A stretch of DNA of 64,000 nucleotides from Halobacillus shinanisalinarum (GTDB taxonomy: Bacteria; Bacillota; Bacilli; Bacillales; Halobacillaceae): assembly GCF_022919835.1 (NCBI RefSeq), contig NZ_CP095074.1, positions 2,170,001 through 2,234,000 on the forward strand, in the 5' to 3' direction. Of this stretch, positions 63,178 to 64,000 are shown piece after piece (position 1 is the stretch's first letter; each line of letters begins with the position of its first letter). The position numbers and the translations under genes were made by a program. A model generated the notes under the pieces. The model made no database searches. It was not told the origin of the DNA and was given only the letters and a program-made list of their open reading frames with translations.

Positions 63178-63774
63178 TCACTCTTCGTCTTTCGATTTCT
63201 TATTTGGGGAACGGAATACTTTTGCACTGCGAATGTACTCGACATCCTTTGTTTCGAGGATCATATTCACATAGCGTGCCAGAGCAAAAAAGTAATCGGA
63301 TAGTCGGTTCAAATAAGTCAGGCAGACAGGATGGATCGTTTCATGTTTTTGCAAGGAGACGACGAGGCGTTCGGCACGGCGAGTAATCGTCCGAGCGATG
63401 TGTAGCGTTGATGCTGCTGGTGATCCACCCGGTAAAATAAACCGCTCCAATTCTGGTGCTTGCTTAATGTAATCATCCATCCGTTGCTCCAGCCACTCAA
63501 CACTCTCTTCTTGAAGCTTGAAGGGACGGTTTGACTTTTTATTTGCCAAATCACTGCCACAGTCGAACAGTTCATGTTGGATTTTCTCAAGTTCCTCTTG
63601 AACATCACTAAAGCGGGAATCTGTTAACTCTGAGCGTGCCTTCCCTACAAAACTATTCGCCTCGTCCACCGTCCCATAAGCTTCTACACGTACATCGTCT
63701 TTATCCACTCTGCCGCCGATAACGCTCGTTTGTCCCTTGTCACCTGTTTTTGTATATAATCTCATGTTTAACAC
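63178..63774 (-). CDS. ATP:cob(I)alamin adenosyltransferase, PduO type
   Basis: 198 aa. PduO/YvqK family: MRLYTKTGDKGQTSVIGGRVDKDDVRVEAYGTVDEANSFVG (ATP site), FILPGGSPAASTLHIARTITRRAERLVVSL and NRLSDYFFALARYVN. Transfers adenosyl from ATP to cob(I)alamin or cobinamide. Middle gene of cobU-pduO-cblS; 4-bp gaps on both sides. Confidence 0.94.
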   Translation of the reverse strand: MLNMRLYTKTGDKGQTSVIGGRVDKDDVRVEAYGTVDEANSFVGKARSELTDSRFSDVQEELEKIQHELFDCGSDLANKKSNRPFKLQEESVEWLEQRMDDYIKQAPELERFILPGGSPAASTLHIARTITRRAERLVVSLQKHETIHPVCLTYLNRLSDYFFALARYVNMILETKDVEYIRSAKVFRSPNKKSKDEE

Positions 63775-63778
63775 GCTC

Positions 63779-64000
63779 CTATTTTAGTTGTTGAGGGATT
63801 CCGAACCACACTCGGAATACTCTCTGGGCATCCTTTGTTAATTGCTGATAAAAAAATCCTGTCTTATCTCTCCATAATCGGTTCTGCTTATCCATAGGGA
63901 CGATCCCTCCTGTGATATCTGTCCCTATAATTACGAGCTGTCTTGATGTAAGAGTTTGTTCCCATTTCATTAAGGTATCATAATATTTCTGCCACTTTTC
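63779..64000 (-). CDS. cobU: Adenosylcobinamide kinase / guanylyltransferase (CobU), C-terminal part
   Basis: The last 73 codons, still open at the window edge. LVIIGTDITGGIVPMDKQNRLWRD, followed by GFFYQQLTKDAQRVFRVWFG, is the CobU C-terminus (usually G-x3-P in the IVP region). CobU phosphorylates adenosylcobinamide and adds GMP. The Walker A motif would lie outside the window. Confidence 0.8.
   Translation of the reverse strand, partial: EKWQKYYDTLMKWEQTLTSRQLVIIGTDITGGIVPMDKQNRLWRDKTGFFYQQLTKDAQRVFRVWFGIPQQLK

Overview
This looks like a chromosomal segment of a halophilic or halotolerant Bacillaceae (Halobacillus/Thalassobacillus/Virgibacillus type; the genus is an inference). Grounds: aa3 quinol oxidase operon, Ku/LigD pair, T-rich terminators and strong GGAGG ribosome sites, TPP and SAM-I riboswitches, a SigB-type catalase promoter, LTA synthase, and relatives of ectoine-catabolism genes. 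No rRNA, tRNA, CRISPR array, prophage or transposase gene was found.

Layout. 0-2 kb: 5' part of an M24/DoeA-like hydrolase, a DinB gene with a broken 5' end, and copy 1 of a MITE-like repeat. 2-6.6 kb: qoxABCD plus a small QoxD-like protein. 7.8-11.5 kb (minus): thiW-tenA-thiD-thiM-thiE with two TPP riboswitches that appear to use different outputs. 11.6-14.3 kb: PucR-type regulator and a frameshifted eutB-like dehydratase. 14.4-15.1 kb: Fic toxin with a 59-aa VbhA-like antitoxin. 15.2-18 kb: divergent ku/ligD. 18-22.9 kb (minus): fatty-acid beta-oxidation operon with a frameshifted thiolase. 23-28 kb (minus): HAD phosphatase, then a SAM-riboswitch operon metN-metI-metQ-M20 amidohydrolase. 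28-35 kb: LTA synthase, DinB, bioY with a BirA-like operator, CapA-like lipoprotein, HxlR, a frameshifted lipoprotein, a TSUP transporter. 35.4-37.5 kb (minus): ParM-like actin ATPase, ribbon-helix-helix-like partner and upstream direct repeats, a complete type II partition-like module. 38-45 kb: rRNA methyltransferase, MarR/MFS, DUF488 plus a zinc-ribbon peptide, M20 dipeptidase, MITE copy 2, SLC13 transporter. 45.5-49 kb: RpiR regulator, 6-phosphogluconate dehydrogenase and gluconokinase. 49-57.5 kb (minus): large catalase and glutamate synthase (gltD frameshifted, gltB intact). 57.8-61.6 kb: P1 peptidase, PurU, intracellular subtilisin, small membrane protein. 61.8-64 kb: relic of a cblS-like gene, a truncated lipoprotein relic, and the end of a cobalamin-salvage operon (cobU-pduO-cblS).

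Three cross-cutting signals. (1) Five genes are each broken by one indel in a homopolymer run, which points to sequencing or assembly error rather than biology. (2) A perfect hairpin with a shared 17-bp arm occurs three times in unrelated intergenic sites. (3) A 166/208-bp element with TGTTCA/TGAACA ends occurs twice in opposite orientation. The strongest candidate for an under-described system is the chromosomal ParM/ParR-like module with its iteron region.
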